From NCBI GenBank assembly GCA_013400975.1, contig WBMZ01006396.1, positions 62,001 through 126,000 on the forward strand: 64,000 nucleotides of DNA, written 5' to 3'. The notes under the pieces were generated by a model, which worked only from the letters and a program-made list of their open reading frames with translations, searched no databases and was not told the origin of the DNA. The translations under genes and the position numbers were made by a program. The stretch comes from Atrichornis clamosus. Its lineage: Eukaryota > Chordata > Aves > Passeriformes > Menuridae. Position 1 is the first letter of the stretch; the number at the start of each line of letters is the position of its first letter. This document shows, one piece after another, positions 13,339 through 24,790 of the stretch.

Positions 13339-14380
13339 CAAAAAAAATATTAATTCATGAAGTGCAATGAGCGTCAGACTAACCTTCCCAGCATCAATCT
13401 CCATTTTCAGTATCCCAAGCCTTTTGTATTCAGGCTACAAAACGAAATGACAATTCTGGTTGAGTTGACTGATGAAAAAGAATATATAGGATAGACATCT
13501 GTGCTAATAGTACTAGAAGTATTAGCAGCTTTTTCTTTCTGATGGCCTAGGTGAACTAATGAAGGAAGTGTCTATTTTAATCTCCTATTCCTTATGTCTC
13601 AGCTTAGTTACAATGGGTAAAATTACTTCTTCTTCCATGACACTTTTATAGAAAAGCATTTAAGAATTTGTCACATGTTGTTTAAGTTGATATGTTTGTA
13701 AGATGACATTTCTATTTGTTAAAATAACTGTTTGTTCTGTATGTCTGTTTGGCACTGTATGACACTCTATTTTCTTAAAACCACGTGTTTAATTTAATGC
13801 CAGACATCCAACTATCTGAAAAAATTTGGGAATTGAATAAACAATAAATGTCCCAAATTTCATCTAAGCAACTCAGACACGGTGTTTTTTCAAATACTCA
13901 GTTATAAACATTTGACCTTACATTTTGGCATAGTCTAGGAGCACTTGGTTGTTAGAATCTTGACAATACAATGGCTGTGGGGCTGCTTCTCTCTACAGTC
14001 AGCTAAGGAAAAAAATTGTATTTTTATCCTTCCTGCTGCTGCTTACTCTGTCTTACATTAGCATTGGGAATACTTTTGGGGTGTGAATTTTATGATATTG
14101 TGAACATAGATAAACCTTAAAATTCTGAATAAGGCACCCAGAAAGAAAAACTAATCCTTTATGGTATAGTGTTAAAAGGTTTGGTTGTATTAGAATGAAA
14201 GGGTCCACATCCCTGATGGTATAAACCAATATAAACATCTTACATAAATATTCTTAAGACAGATTTTAAAAAACAGACCTTTTAATACACCAGGACCTGC
14301 ATCACAAACCTAGTTCTTATGATTTCCCCTTATGAAGTTTAATTTTTCTGATTTTGCAGAATTCTGTTCTGTAGTAGGTC
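13339..14380. other. Intronic DNA, nothing recognised
   Basis: AT-rich sequence between two LTR copies. I see no exon-like frame with splice sites and no repeat I can name. Confidence 0.5.
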
Positions 14381-14898
14381 TGTACATTATGGAGTTAATT
14401 TTCTTCATAGAAGCTCTATGGAGCTACATTTTGGATTTATGACCAAGACAGTGGTGATAAGACAGCAACATTTTAGTCACTGCTGAAAGAGGCCTTTTCT
14501 TTTTCCCAGTCTGCCCCCTCAGTGAGGAGGCTGGGGGTGCACAAGAAGCTAGGAGGGAACACAAACAGGACAGCTGACACAAACTGACCAAAGAGATATT
14601 CCATGATATATAACATCATCCTCAGTAATGAGCATGGAGGGGAAGTGCGTTTTGGGAAGGTGGCCTTTATTTGAAAACTGGCTGGGCATCAGTGTACACG
14701 TGGAAGGAGGTGAGGAGTTGCCTTTGGATCACTTGATTTATTTTAGTCTTTCTTCCTCCCCTCTCCTTTGCTTATTAAACTATCTGAATCCACAAGTTTT
14801 CTCCCTTTTGCTCCTTCGTATTCCCTTCACTATCCCATAGGGAGGACAGAGAAGTGGCTGTGTGATCCTTAGGTGGCAGCGGTATCAACCCATCATGA
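14381..14898 (+). mobile_element. ERV LTR, family B, diverged
   Basis: The opening 'ggagttaattttcttcatag', then 'tttggatttatgacc', 'gaggaggctgggggtgcac', 'gacaaaactgacc'-like text (here cacaaactgaccaaagag) and 'ttattaaactatctgaatcc' match an LTR layout common in bird genomes. Its 3' part parallels the fragment at 1-136. The end is near 'caacccatcatga'. It is shorter than a full copy and has no visible target duplication. Confidence 0.7.
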
Positions 14899-15304
14899 GT
14901 GTAATTTCTTGTGCCTATGCTTTCTGACACAGTGTTAAGATAACATGGTGATCTAGTTTTAAGGCTCTGTATTACACCCCACCACCAACACCAAAGATAA
15001 AGAATGTGTACTGCAAGTGTCATTCTGACAATGCTAATTCACCCTTACCTAGAAAAATGTATCAAAGTTATTTGAGCTGCTGGACTGCAGAATGGAGTTT
15101 TTATTAGCATAAGTGTAGCTGATTAATTATTCCTGAGCCACCAGAGGGTCTAACATAACTGACTGTGGCTTGTGCTGGCATATATTAACTTGCTGGTACA
15201 CAACTCTTGGATGACTAGAATTTTCTGATGCAGTAGGAAATCAGAAACTCCTTATGCTGATGTAGTTGTTTTATTCACCTCTGTATTTCACCTATCCTGA
15301 TCTC

Positions 15305-15545
15305 CCACCAGAGAAAGTTTAGATTGGATATTAGGAAAAATATCTTCACTATAATGATTGTCAAGCACTGGAATAGGCTGCCTGGGGAAGTGGTTCAGTC
15401 ACCATCCTTGGAGGTATTTAATAGGCATGTAGATGTGGCATTTGGGGACATAGCTGAGTGCTGAACTTGGCAGTGTTAGGCTTGTATTTAGAGTTAATGA
15501 TCTTAAAGGTCTTTTTCAATGTAAATTATTCTGTTATTCATCCCA
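15305..15545 (+). mobile_element. CR1 3' end fragment
   Basis: The stretch 'agattggatattaggaaaaa', 'cactggaataggctgcctgg', 'ccttggaggtatttaat' and the terminal 'attattctgttattcatcc' repeats are typical of the 3' untranslated end of CR1. It is 5' truncated, as most CR1 copies are. Confidence 0.85.
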
Positions 15546-18500
15546 CAGTCCAATCGTTTAATGCCACCCACTGCCAGGAGAGCCAAGGTAAAGTCTGTGA
15601 AGTATATGTTGCAATTAGAGTATATATTGGAATTCTTTCTCACACTCAGATCTTTGGTCCTCGACTTGTATAATAAGGCTGTTGTAATGTATCTTTGAAA
15701 GAAAAGGGTATTTGATGGAGAAATTATAAAACTCCTGAGATCTCCATCTGTTATTAAATATTCCTTGATTATGCTTTAGTTGCTTCTTATCCTCTAGATT
15801 TTTACCTTTTAAAGGAGGAGGAAGAGAGCCTGTAATTGTTAAAAATTCATTTTCCAGGGGATTGTTAATTCATTATCTGCTCTTTTACAGCTGCTCTGGC
15901 TGAAGAAGATGTAATGGGTCTTCTTCCATTTTTATGAATATATGTTAATTCATTAATCCTCTTTACATTGATCATTGAAGAATCTTGCTGTATAAAACAG
16001 CATAATTTGATGTGGAAAAATTTCAGTATTCTTTGATAATGAATACAATGAGAAGGACATAGTGTGTGGAATAATATAGTCATATATAAACTGAATAATG
16101 CAATCACTTAGTGAGCAAGTCTTATGTTCCATTCTGAATACAACTTATAAAATGATTCACATGAAAGTTATTTCAGAAACTTATAGAATAAATTTAAGTT
16201 TAAATAAATATTTTATAGAAAAGAATAGAGAAGGAAAAATATAAATATAAAATAGTGATGCAATATTATTGCTATAGCAAAATAATACTGGCAATTCCCT
16301 ACGTTTTTTCAAAATAACTTTTCCATTTAGCAGAACCCATTCTGGTTGGTTTTCTTTTTTTTATAAATTATTTTTTTATAAAATTATGTTTCTGTCAAAA
16401 ATGCCAAACGACCATCTTCTACTGAAAAAATATATTAAAGATTTTTTATCTTTATGTTAGCAAACATCAAAATGAACGCTTTTGTATCAATGATTGCTCT
16501 AATATTGACAACATAGTGAACAATTTTGAAAAAGCCTGAAAAGGATCAAATATAAAGTCTAATATGACACCTTGTCATTATTTTTCTACAGTATTTATTT
16601 TATGTACATACTGAATCTATCCATGTAGATGTTTTTAATGTAATATTTTCCCTGAAATAGTGAGTTTGTATGGATCTTACTTATTTGATGTGCTGTGTTT
16701 CATCTAAAACAAAATAGCATGCGTCTGTGACAAAGAAGGTGAGAAATATACAGGGACTGCAAGATAAAAATAAACAAAAGTTCATCAAGAAAAAGGATGA
16801 AAGGCATATGAAGAAAAAACTAAAACAGTGTCCACAATTGCAGTAAGCTATCATTCTTTGTGATTTTAAATGTTACCCAAATTATTAAATCTTCTTGGAT
16901 CAATATTGCAACTCATTTGGTGACGAATAGCAAAAATTCCTGGGGGAACAATATATTTACTTCATAAAAAATACATATTTTTCTCCATTTCCAATATCTT
17001 GGTTTTTGAGGAGGATGTTGTTTAAACTTTTGCATATACAACTCCATTTTATGTCTCAGTTAAAGCATCAGCTGCAGTTAGGACTAATACCTGTAATGTC
17101 GACATATGCAACACACTCTCCTGGAGAATAGGGCAGCACACTCATTGAAAGCATAAAATTTATTTCTGGAATGCTCTCTAACCTGATTTTAGGATGGCAG
17201 TATGTGTCCAGTATGAGATCTTGAAATATTAATTGCAGTCTCCTGGTAGAAAAATATGCATTTACAATAGCATCCAAAGACAATAACAAAAATGTCACAA
17301 GCTATGTGGTCTCCATGTCAAGCATTTGAATTTTTCCAAGGTGTTGACCAATTCTTGAAACATATTAAAAAAACCCCCAAAATATTATACAATACATAAA
17401 GTGATCCAACTGTAAAAAAAATGGAACAACTCTGGAAATTAAAGTAGAGGATTTGAGAAATTTCTTTTGAAGCATCTAACTTTAGTTCAAGTTTAGGAAA
17501 TAGTGACACTTGCAGTTTACTACCAGGATTTGTCAGAAAGGAGTGTGATTTCTTTATGCATATACTAACACAAACAAACAAGCCAAAACAAACAAACAGA
17601 AAAAAGGCAAACCAACAAAAGAAACCAACCAAGCAAACCCCCAAAACCCCACATCTCATACACTTCAGGGCTTCTGGAATTGCAAACACCTTCAGCAATA
17701 ATGCAGCAGTCAGCGGTACCTACAGGGTTGTTGAGTTCACCCCAAGTGAAGATCCAAAAGATGGGCATCTGAACTGTAGATTGTACTGCCTACATCCTCA
17801 AGGATTGTGGCACCTTTGGTTTGTGCTTAGATGCTTAGCTCATGCCATATATAAACACCTACATTTAGGCATCTTAATATTAATTTGAATTCTACATTTA
17901 TCAGTTTAATATTCTCACAAATGTGCTGGAAGAAACTAGAACAAGAAAGAAAAAGCTGTCCTTTCTTCCACTTTTTTTTAACCACCAATAATTTCTCTGA
18001 CAGTCTGGATGTTTCTTAAGGAAAAAAAAAATCATACTCCAGTGCCTTAGTGTCTCTACTGAGTACATTGAAAACAAATTGGTTCCTGACAGATTCCTGC
18101 AAGAAGTGACACAGAACATGGGACACCTCTGGTGCCGAAGCTTACACAATGTGATTTTCTGTCTTCTTTCCTCTTGTGGAGGAATCAGGTGATAGAATTA
18201 TTTTAGTTCTGAGAAAAAAAGTTATTTTTAACACATTTCATGTCTTAGGAACTAATACAGCTGAATAATTTTTAAAATAAATGCCAAAGTACGTAAAGTA
18301 AATCAGTTTTTTTGGGTAAGATACTTTTTAAGTCCCTTTGAAGCCAGTGCAATTGGTGTGAGTGAATACTCCTGTCACTTAAAATGAGGTCATAAACACA
18401 CCTATTAGAAAATTTTCTGCTCCTTTTGAATTCCCTGTATTACCATGTTGACACAATTAACTGCTTTTAAGAAAAACATTCCTCTTTCCCACTGCCTATA

Positions 18501-18662
18501 CAATTACAAATAAACAAGAATATCAGTGGCTGGAAAGCATGATTATAAAGCCCTTGATAGGTGTAAGGATCGAGTGGAGGTTTAAAACTCAGAACAGTAT
18601 TGCTTTAGATTTTAGAAAGAAAACTTAACAATCATTTTATTAAAAAAATATTCCCTACTAAC
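15546..18662. other. Intronic DNA directly downstream of the last EYS exon seen
   Basis: No further EGF exon could be found on the minus strand. A CAAA-rich simple repeat lies at 17566-17640; its antisense gives a Phe/Val/Cys-rich open frame that is spurious. The rest is AT-rich with nothing recognised. Confidence 0.5.
17566..17640 (+). repeat. (CAAA)-like simple repeat
   Basis: An A/C-rich run (caaacaaacaagcc, aacaaacaaacag and similar) degenerates along its length. It explains the low-complexity open frames on both strands here. Confidence 0.8.
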
Positions 18663-18784
18663 CAGATGTAGATCAACACATGTAGAATTGTGTTCACAAG
18701 CGTTGATTATGCAGTCATCAATGTCTTGGTCACATTTCAGTCCTGCATATCCTGGGTTGCACAAACAATAGAAGCCATCCACAA
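18663..18784 (-). CDS. EYS: EYS EGF exon (most downstream in window)
   Basis: This exon is 122 nt, with acceptor tctgttgcag and donor gttagt. With the A from the previous exon it starts IVDGFYCLC, NPGYAGLKC, completing one EGF, and then begins the next: DQDIDDC, CIINAC, CEHNSTC, VDLHL. It ends on a complete codon (phase 0), unlike all other exons here. CEHNSTC fits the O-fucose consensus and contains the N-S-T sequon. The run ACEHNSTC with DLHL is almost identical to what I recall of human EYS, the second anchor for the gene name. The intron below it (18.6 kb) runs to the start of the window without a further recognisable exon. Confidence 0.93.
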
Positions 18785-20284
18785 CTGCAACAGAGATAGT
18801 ATTTTAGCACCAAGAGTTATAACAACTGGACATAGTAAAAGTATAAGTTACAGTTATGACTACTATCTGAAAAAGATTCAGACTGGCTTTACCTAAAAAT
18901 GTGGACATGTTAAAAAATTGAAATAAATTAAATGTGGTCTCAAAATATCTTTTAAATATGGAAGCAGATTCAGGTACTGCATTTTACTTAAACAATGGAA
19001 ATATTTTGATGCAAAGGGTATGTATCAATGACTCATTGTTTCTAAGTTAAAAAGTGATTTTATCTTATAAGTAGTGAATAATTTTCCATCACAAAACTGT
19101 CACAAAGTATGGAAGATTCTATCTTTTATATAATGCCTAAATGAAATGTGGCAGTAAAATAATGTTTGGTTTGTTGGTAGTTTTTAATTTTTTAGTTGTT
19201 TTTGTTGTTGTTGCCTCATATTACACCACTATATTAAATGAAAACTTACTTGAGTTGAATTTTTCTATGATGTATTTCTTAACAAGCTAATGATAAGAGT
19301 CCTGTCTCTTTTTCATCATTAATGATCCAAATGGAGAGGAATCTTTAGAGTGCTACATCCATATATGGAGTTCATGACAGCAGTAATTGCACTTCTTGCA
19401 GGCCTGCATTTATTTTAACCTCAAAGGGGTCCCTAGATTCTTCATTATCGCTGAGATTTGCCATAGAATCTATTCTGCCATTGTGTCTGTACACACAGCT
19501 GCTGTTGCAGTCATTAAATGCTTCAAGTCCTTCAGCACAGGAGCATTATTCATGTACTAAAAGCGTCCCAGCTTCCTTAGCATTCCAGCCTTCTGCAGTC
19601 GGTGCACATAGGGTGGAGGAAGTCAGATGTCCACATGATACAACTCAAGCCAGAGGCACCACAAAGACAAGCTGTTCCCACAAAATTTGGCACTTTGTTG
19701 GCATGAAGAACTTTACTGCATCTCATCTAAATTCCAATTCAAAAATATCTCTAAACCATTGTAGAACACATAAACATCTGTAAACGTAGTAGGAAATAGT
19801 CTTTACTAGGTAGAAAATGAAGTCACTTACCTTATTTCCATGTATGAAAAGACAGACTTTTATTGAAATACATTTAATTGAAATGGATTTTTTATCTTTA
19901 TTTTAACTGGGAGAGTTTTAGACAATGATATATTTACTAATTTGAGCTCAGTTCTTTAAGATCTCATCTGAAACCAGTAAGTTAATTAGACCTTCTGCAA
20001 ATTTTTCTAAAAAAAATGCATTTCATGTAAGTTCTTGAGTCATCATTCTTATTTGAAAAAGAATGTGAGGAAACAAGAGAGAGATGTAGCAGAAACACAG
20101 TTACTCAGTGCTTAAAGTGTGGGCCCTAGGAAGAAAAGTTGAGTCAACCAGAGTTGCTTTGTATTAGACCTTCAGGGAAGTGTTAATAGTGAGAAGGTTA
20201 AATAACAATAACTTCAAGGACAAATGACATGAAATCCTCACAGTAGTGCTGGGAGGTATTATGAGGCAATGACCAAAAGTTACA
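18785..20284. other. EYS intron, first part of the 2353-nt intron
   Basis: This is the intron between the 21.1-kb and 18.7-kb exons. I recognise no element apart from a short TTG run near 19200. Confidence 0.55.
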
Positions 20285-20530
20285 GTTTAGGAGATTCCGA
20301 TGGGACTGAGAGAGGGTGAGCATTGCCAGAGTAGTGAATCAGTGGAAGAGGCTGTCTCAACGAGTTGGTGAAATTTCTGTCCCTCTTAAGAGGCTTTCAA
20401 AACTCAGCTAGAAAAATCCCTAAAAGACCTGTTCCAGCACTGTTGATAGCTTAGTTTCATGCAGGGTTGACTACATGACCTCCAGATGTCTTTCAGCTTT
20501 CCAGTCAGCATTTTAAGATTCTCTGAAAAT
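20285..20530 (+). mobile_element. CR1 3' fragment
   Basis: The pattern 'gtgagcattgccagagtag', 'cagtggaagaggctgtctc', 'gaggctttcaaaactcagct', 'gacctgttccagcactg', 'gactacatgacctccagatg' and 'ttttaagattctctg' follows the CR1 3' consensus layout on the plus strand. It lies inside an EYS intron, opposite to the gene. Confidence 0.75.
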
Positions 20531-21137
20531 TACCAATTCTACCTTTTTTTTTTTTAACAAGTGTAGAAAGTGTCGGATAGGTGGCAAGAGCCCCATGAAA
20601 TTTTTGAGTAAGTACTACATACCAAGATTGCTACTAAACTTAGCCTGCCAATCCAGACAGAATATAGTAGGGTAGTCAAATTGCTTCTAAAAGCTTTAAG
20701 TTACAGAGTTAAATGATGGAAGGTTCTTTACAGTAAATAGATACACTATTTTACATTAGTTTGAAATTAAATAGAAATTTTGGACTTTTATGATGTACTG
20801 TTTCACTGCTCCATGAGCTATTTTTCAGCACCTTAATATTCTCTCAACAAATGCACAATGTAAGATGTTTTTGGCTAATTTAGGTATCAAAGGATACAGC
20901 ACAAATCTCATTAAAATTTCTCATTAGCTACAATTCTGACCCCCCGAACACAAAAACCCCAGTGCCAGTAGTTGAGGCATTCTGGCAAAAATAATCCTTC
21001 TGGTACAGGCTGTGGAGCTTCAGACAAGCTAAGTTTCAGTAAATTATCCACTGTTCTCCCCAGAGCAGCTCAGCAGCTACAGACGCTTCAAGAGAAAGAC
21101 TACTCTACATTAAAGTGAGTAACCAGACTGAACTCAC

Positions 21138-21335
21138 TGTCATAGCAGTATCCATGGAGGCAAGGGTTAGAGCTGCACTCATTGACATTGATCTCACAGC
21201 GTGGACCTGCAAAGCCCTTCACACACTGGCAGTGGAATCCAAGGGGAAAAACGTCCAGATTCATTTCTTCTACGCACACAGCTCCATTCTCACAGGGATT
21301 ACTGGCCTCACAAGGCCTAAACTCACAGTTCAAAC
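21138..21335 (-). CDS. EYS: EYS exon with one and a half EGF modules
   Basis: This exon is 198 nt (a multiple of three), phase 1 to phase 1, with acceptor ctttttcag and donor gtgagt. After LNC it encodes a complete EGF: CEASNPC, CENGAVC, then an unusually long third loop of 14 residues before [12 protein letters not shown]. It then encodes the first half of the next [24 protein letters not shown]. The last base is A, which joins TT of the 18784 exon to give Ile (CYDIVDGFYCLC). The first module lacks a calcium-binding signature. The open frame runs about 45 nt past the donor, but the perfect gtgagt and the match to the next exon fix the end. As I recall human EYS, this exon is absent there (see findings). 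Confidence 0.92.
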
Positions 21336-22610
21336 CTGAAAAAGAAAACAGCAAAGCTGTCAGTGTTAAACTAATGAATATATCCCTGCAGCTGCTGCCT
21401 ATTATGAGCTTTATTTTCTTATAAACCTGGTTAAAATCGAGTTGGATGGTCTCAGAGGTACATAAATGTATATTGCCATGCAGAAACATTTATTTGCTTG
21501 GTAGAATTACAAAAAATAAAAAAAGAAAAATACAATTTTACTTATTTTGTTTATATTACTTTATATTGTACAATGTATTTTAAAATCGTAATAGTTATCT
21601 CGTAGATTTAGATAGATAGATATATCTTATAGCTTTTCTCTTTACCCTTGTATTCTAAAATGGCTCAAAAATGCAGTGGCTCAAATGTATTTAAAAATAA
21701 TTAATGAATTTTGATGGAAGCTTCCTGCTATTTCCTCTTGATAACTTCTTGTCACAACTACCATGTGAACTGTCCGTACGTTATCACATAATACTGAACC
21801 CGAATTAAATATATGTAACATTGCATAATTTTTCTGCTTTCAATCTGTGACTGAACACAAATTATTTTACTGAAAATATGTACTTATTTAATAATGAGTG
21901 AATGCCTCTATCATTTATAAAAATTCTGTGCAATAGAAAATCTCACACCATCCCATTGTACTATTTCCTTACAAACACTCTCTTGTATAGCAGATTATGT
22001 ACCTTTATCTGTACTATCCAAGGATGGTGGATCTTAGAGTGGATGGTGTGGATCTCGGGTCACAAGTGCCCTCATATAAATCTTTAATATACAATCATTA
22101 GATAAAAAGAGATTGAAAGGCCCTATAAAATGAGTTTGCTAGAACATAAGACTGATTCGTGTTTTCCAGTGAAACTGAAACTGGAAATGAGAAGGACAGA
22201 GACAAAAGACATCAAATGGGTTTGTAAATCTGTATTCCTTTTCACTCAGTGTTGCTGGAGGCAAGCCTGTTCTTTCAGATTTATTTTCAGATTGAGCTCA
22301 GTGGCTCTCAGGGTTGCAACAAGCTGTGCACAAGCCCCTCTGAACCCCTTTGAAGTCCATCTGCCTTTCCATGACTACTGAAGATGGGCTGTGTCTATGT
22401 TATGCTTTCTGGTGGAGCTTCCCAGAGTTTGCTGTACTTCACACCTTCTGAACACTTCCTCAGTGCCCTTGCTCCAGCTCTGGTTGTCCAGCCATTCCTT
22501 CTGGAGCAGTTTCTCCCTGTCCCAACAACCTCTCTCTTCCTTAGACAGGCTGTAACCTTAACCCACTGATGGGCAATGTGACACTCCAAGATAAAACACC
22601 TGGGTAGTCA
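21336..22610. other. EYS intron, nothing recognised
   Basis: Intronic sequence immediately upstream (in gene sense) of the 198-nt exon. It holds a short GATA run near 21610. Open frames of 60-83 codons near 22.1-22.6 kb have no domain. Confidence 0.5.
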
Positions 22611-23075
22611 TGTGGAAAATCAAATCCACACGGTTACGCTGTAGTGAGTCGATCTTGGTGGCTGACAGATGCCCATTCAGCCACTCTCTCACTCCCTCGC
22701 AACAAGCAGGTGAAAAAAGTAAGATTGAAAACCTTGTGGATCAAGATAAAGATATGGACATCATTTACCAATTACTGTCATGGATAAAACAGAATCAACC
22801 TTAGGAAAACTGAATTCATTGTCAATTAAAAATAGCATAGGATGGTAAGAAACGAACACAACATTAAAAGCACCTTCCTCCACCCCTCTCTTCTTCCCAG
22901 ACTCAATTTCATTCCTTCACTCCGGACTCCTCTTCCTCCCCCTCTCCCATGTACAGCACAGGCGGATGGGGAATGGGAGTTGTGGTCAGTCTCTGACAGC
23001 TTTTCTCTGACCTTCACACTTTTGCCCTGCTTCAATGCAGACACCCCCGTGGGCCACAGCTCCTGACAGGAGCCT
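22611..23075 (-). mobile_element. Partial ERV LTR, family A
   Basis: This is the reverse-complement 3' portion of the same LTR family as at 12279-13333. It shows the terminal 'tgtggaaaat', 'atcatttaccaattactgtc', 'aaaagcaccttcctccaccc', 'gaatgggagttgtggtcagt' and 'cccgtgggccacagctcc' blocks in family order. The other end of the LTR is missing. Confidence 0.65.
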
Positions 23076-24059
23076 TCTTCATAATAAAGAAACAAACACT
23101 GTCCAAAATGTCAGCAGGATTGTAGGTGAGCTGACTCCTTACTTTAAGACAGAGTCACCTAAGGGCTGAATTCTTTAATGCTTTTAATAATGAGAACAAG
23201 AAGTAGGGACAGAACTGAGGTAAAAAAATGCAACAACCCTTTGACCCCAGTAACTATGCGGACAAAAGAGAAAAAAACCTGACACAAGTTGTTCCCTGTT
23301 TTCATGCTTATGATCTCTCTGATGTAGGATGATCCTGCCAAAGACAGCCAACACTCTCAGATCTGGAATTCATTAAATTGCATAGCAAAAGAAGCCATAT
23401 GGCACATCGAGATTTTGCCCTGAAGTTTTCATATTTATATCACAACAGCTTGACATGAGTGAAAACCCTGCTGATTCCTGAAGTGGAATAACACAAATAA
23501 GCTTAACACATGGCTCACAATCCTAAATGGGACTGTTGGATGATCCAGTAACGTGGTACTTGATTTTCTTTACCTGGAGAGGTAGCTTCACCATTGCATC
23601 TACCTTCTGTGCACTTCCTGTTCTCTTTATGTTCAATCAGGATTGCCCCATTTATCTGTTTTTCTGCCACATCTGCTTGAGTTCCTGCACATTGGAAAGA
23701 ACTGTGCTTTGAGGAAACTGTCCTTCAAGATAAATTAGTGGGCCCGAGAAAAACCCATTTTCCCTTCAGTGCAATATCTAATGGGAGCTTGCCAAACAGA
23801 TCTCTGCACAAATGAAAACCAGCTCACTGAAGTCCAGAATCATTATTCTGCTACTTGAATTTCTCGTTTCTCTTAAGATTATGAACTCTATTATTTCACT
23901 GCCATTATCACCAAAATCGTTTTTCACCTTTACATCCCAAAACTCCTCTTGCTTATTCACAAATATAGAATACAGAAAAATATCTCCCCTAGTTGTCTCA
24001 CCCTGCAATTGTTAAAAAAACAATTGTACACGTGGTCGAAATGCCTCCTCAATTATTTG
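23076..24059. other. EYS intron, nothing recognised
   Basis: No recognisable exon, RNA gene or repeat. Part may be very old mobile-element sequence that I cannot name. Confidence 0.45.
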
Positions 24060-24790
24060 TGTCTTTCCATTTTGTCTTTCCAGCAAAAGTCAGTGTGGTA
24101 ATATTTCAATGAGAATTAAGTGTTTCTGTCTTTTTCCAGTTTCCTAAAGATGACTGTGTAAACTTGTCTGGACCAATCGGTGTGTAGCAGACACTCAACA
24201 CAATATTACTATAAATGGGTCCCTTTCCATTCTGCCTGATCTTCTTGAGCAGTGCATCAATGAAGTCTTGCCTGTGACACTAATCCGATATTAACCCTGG
24301 GATGCTTCTATTCCTACCAGCAGTGCTGGGGAAAACTCTGTCTGGGCCCCCACAGTTTTGGCCCTGCTGCTAGAGTCCACTAGTCACTTTTGATATGCTC
24401 TGGATCTCTGTTGGCAGCGTCATTAGTGCCTTCAGGGACAAGCAGCAAAAGAAAGCAATCTGGGCATCAGCCAAGCTCTGGTAATCTCTTTCCCTCATCC
24501 TGAATACAGATCTCTGACATGCAAATAAACCTCCTCAGAGATCAGGTCTAGTCAACAGATGGGTACCACTCTCCCTCAGAAAAGTGATTCTTATCTATTG
24601 TCAACCACTGCTTTATTTTAGTGGTACTGATGAGCCTCAGGCTCAGACAGCTTACCTGCCCTTCCAGCTAAAGCCCAATACTTACTCCACAAGTGAAACA
24701 CACATCCAAGTAGTCAAAAGGAATTCTCTTCCAGCATTTACTGATGTAGAGTCTCTGTCTGCCCATGCCTGAATCCTCTACCTAGCCTTA
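24060..24790 (-). mobile_element. CR1 ORF1 (esterase-like) relic
   Basis: Read on the minus strand, broken frames give the run LLLVPEGTNDAANRDPEHIK, which resembles the 'HVGTNDTA.. IKSD' block of the SGNH-type esterase domain in CR1 ORF1, preceded by REGEW/ICMSEI-type text. The element lies opposite to the plus strand and is full of stops. The assignment is from memory of the domain, so moderate. Confidence 0.5.

Noticed and set aside
15546..15590. Short plus-strand segment with acceptor-like 'cccacag' and donor-like 'gtaaag'
   Set aside because: It directly follows a CR1 3' end, is under 40 nt and has no coding support; chance splice-like signals.
17060..17160. Possible further EYS exon with an NEC-like motif
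   Set aside because: One minus frame reads FNEC but lacks the other EGF cysteines, ends at a stop within about 25 codons and has no convincing acceptor and donor pair.
17318..17698. 126-codon minus-strand open frame, Phe/Val/Cys-rich
   Set aside because: Its cysteine/phenylalanine-rich part is the antisense of the CAAA simple repeat; the cysteine spacing is not EGF-like.
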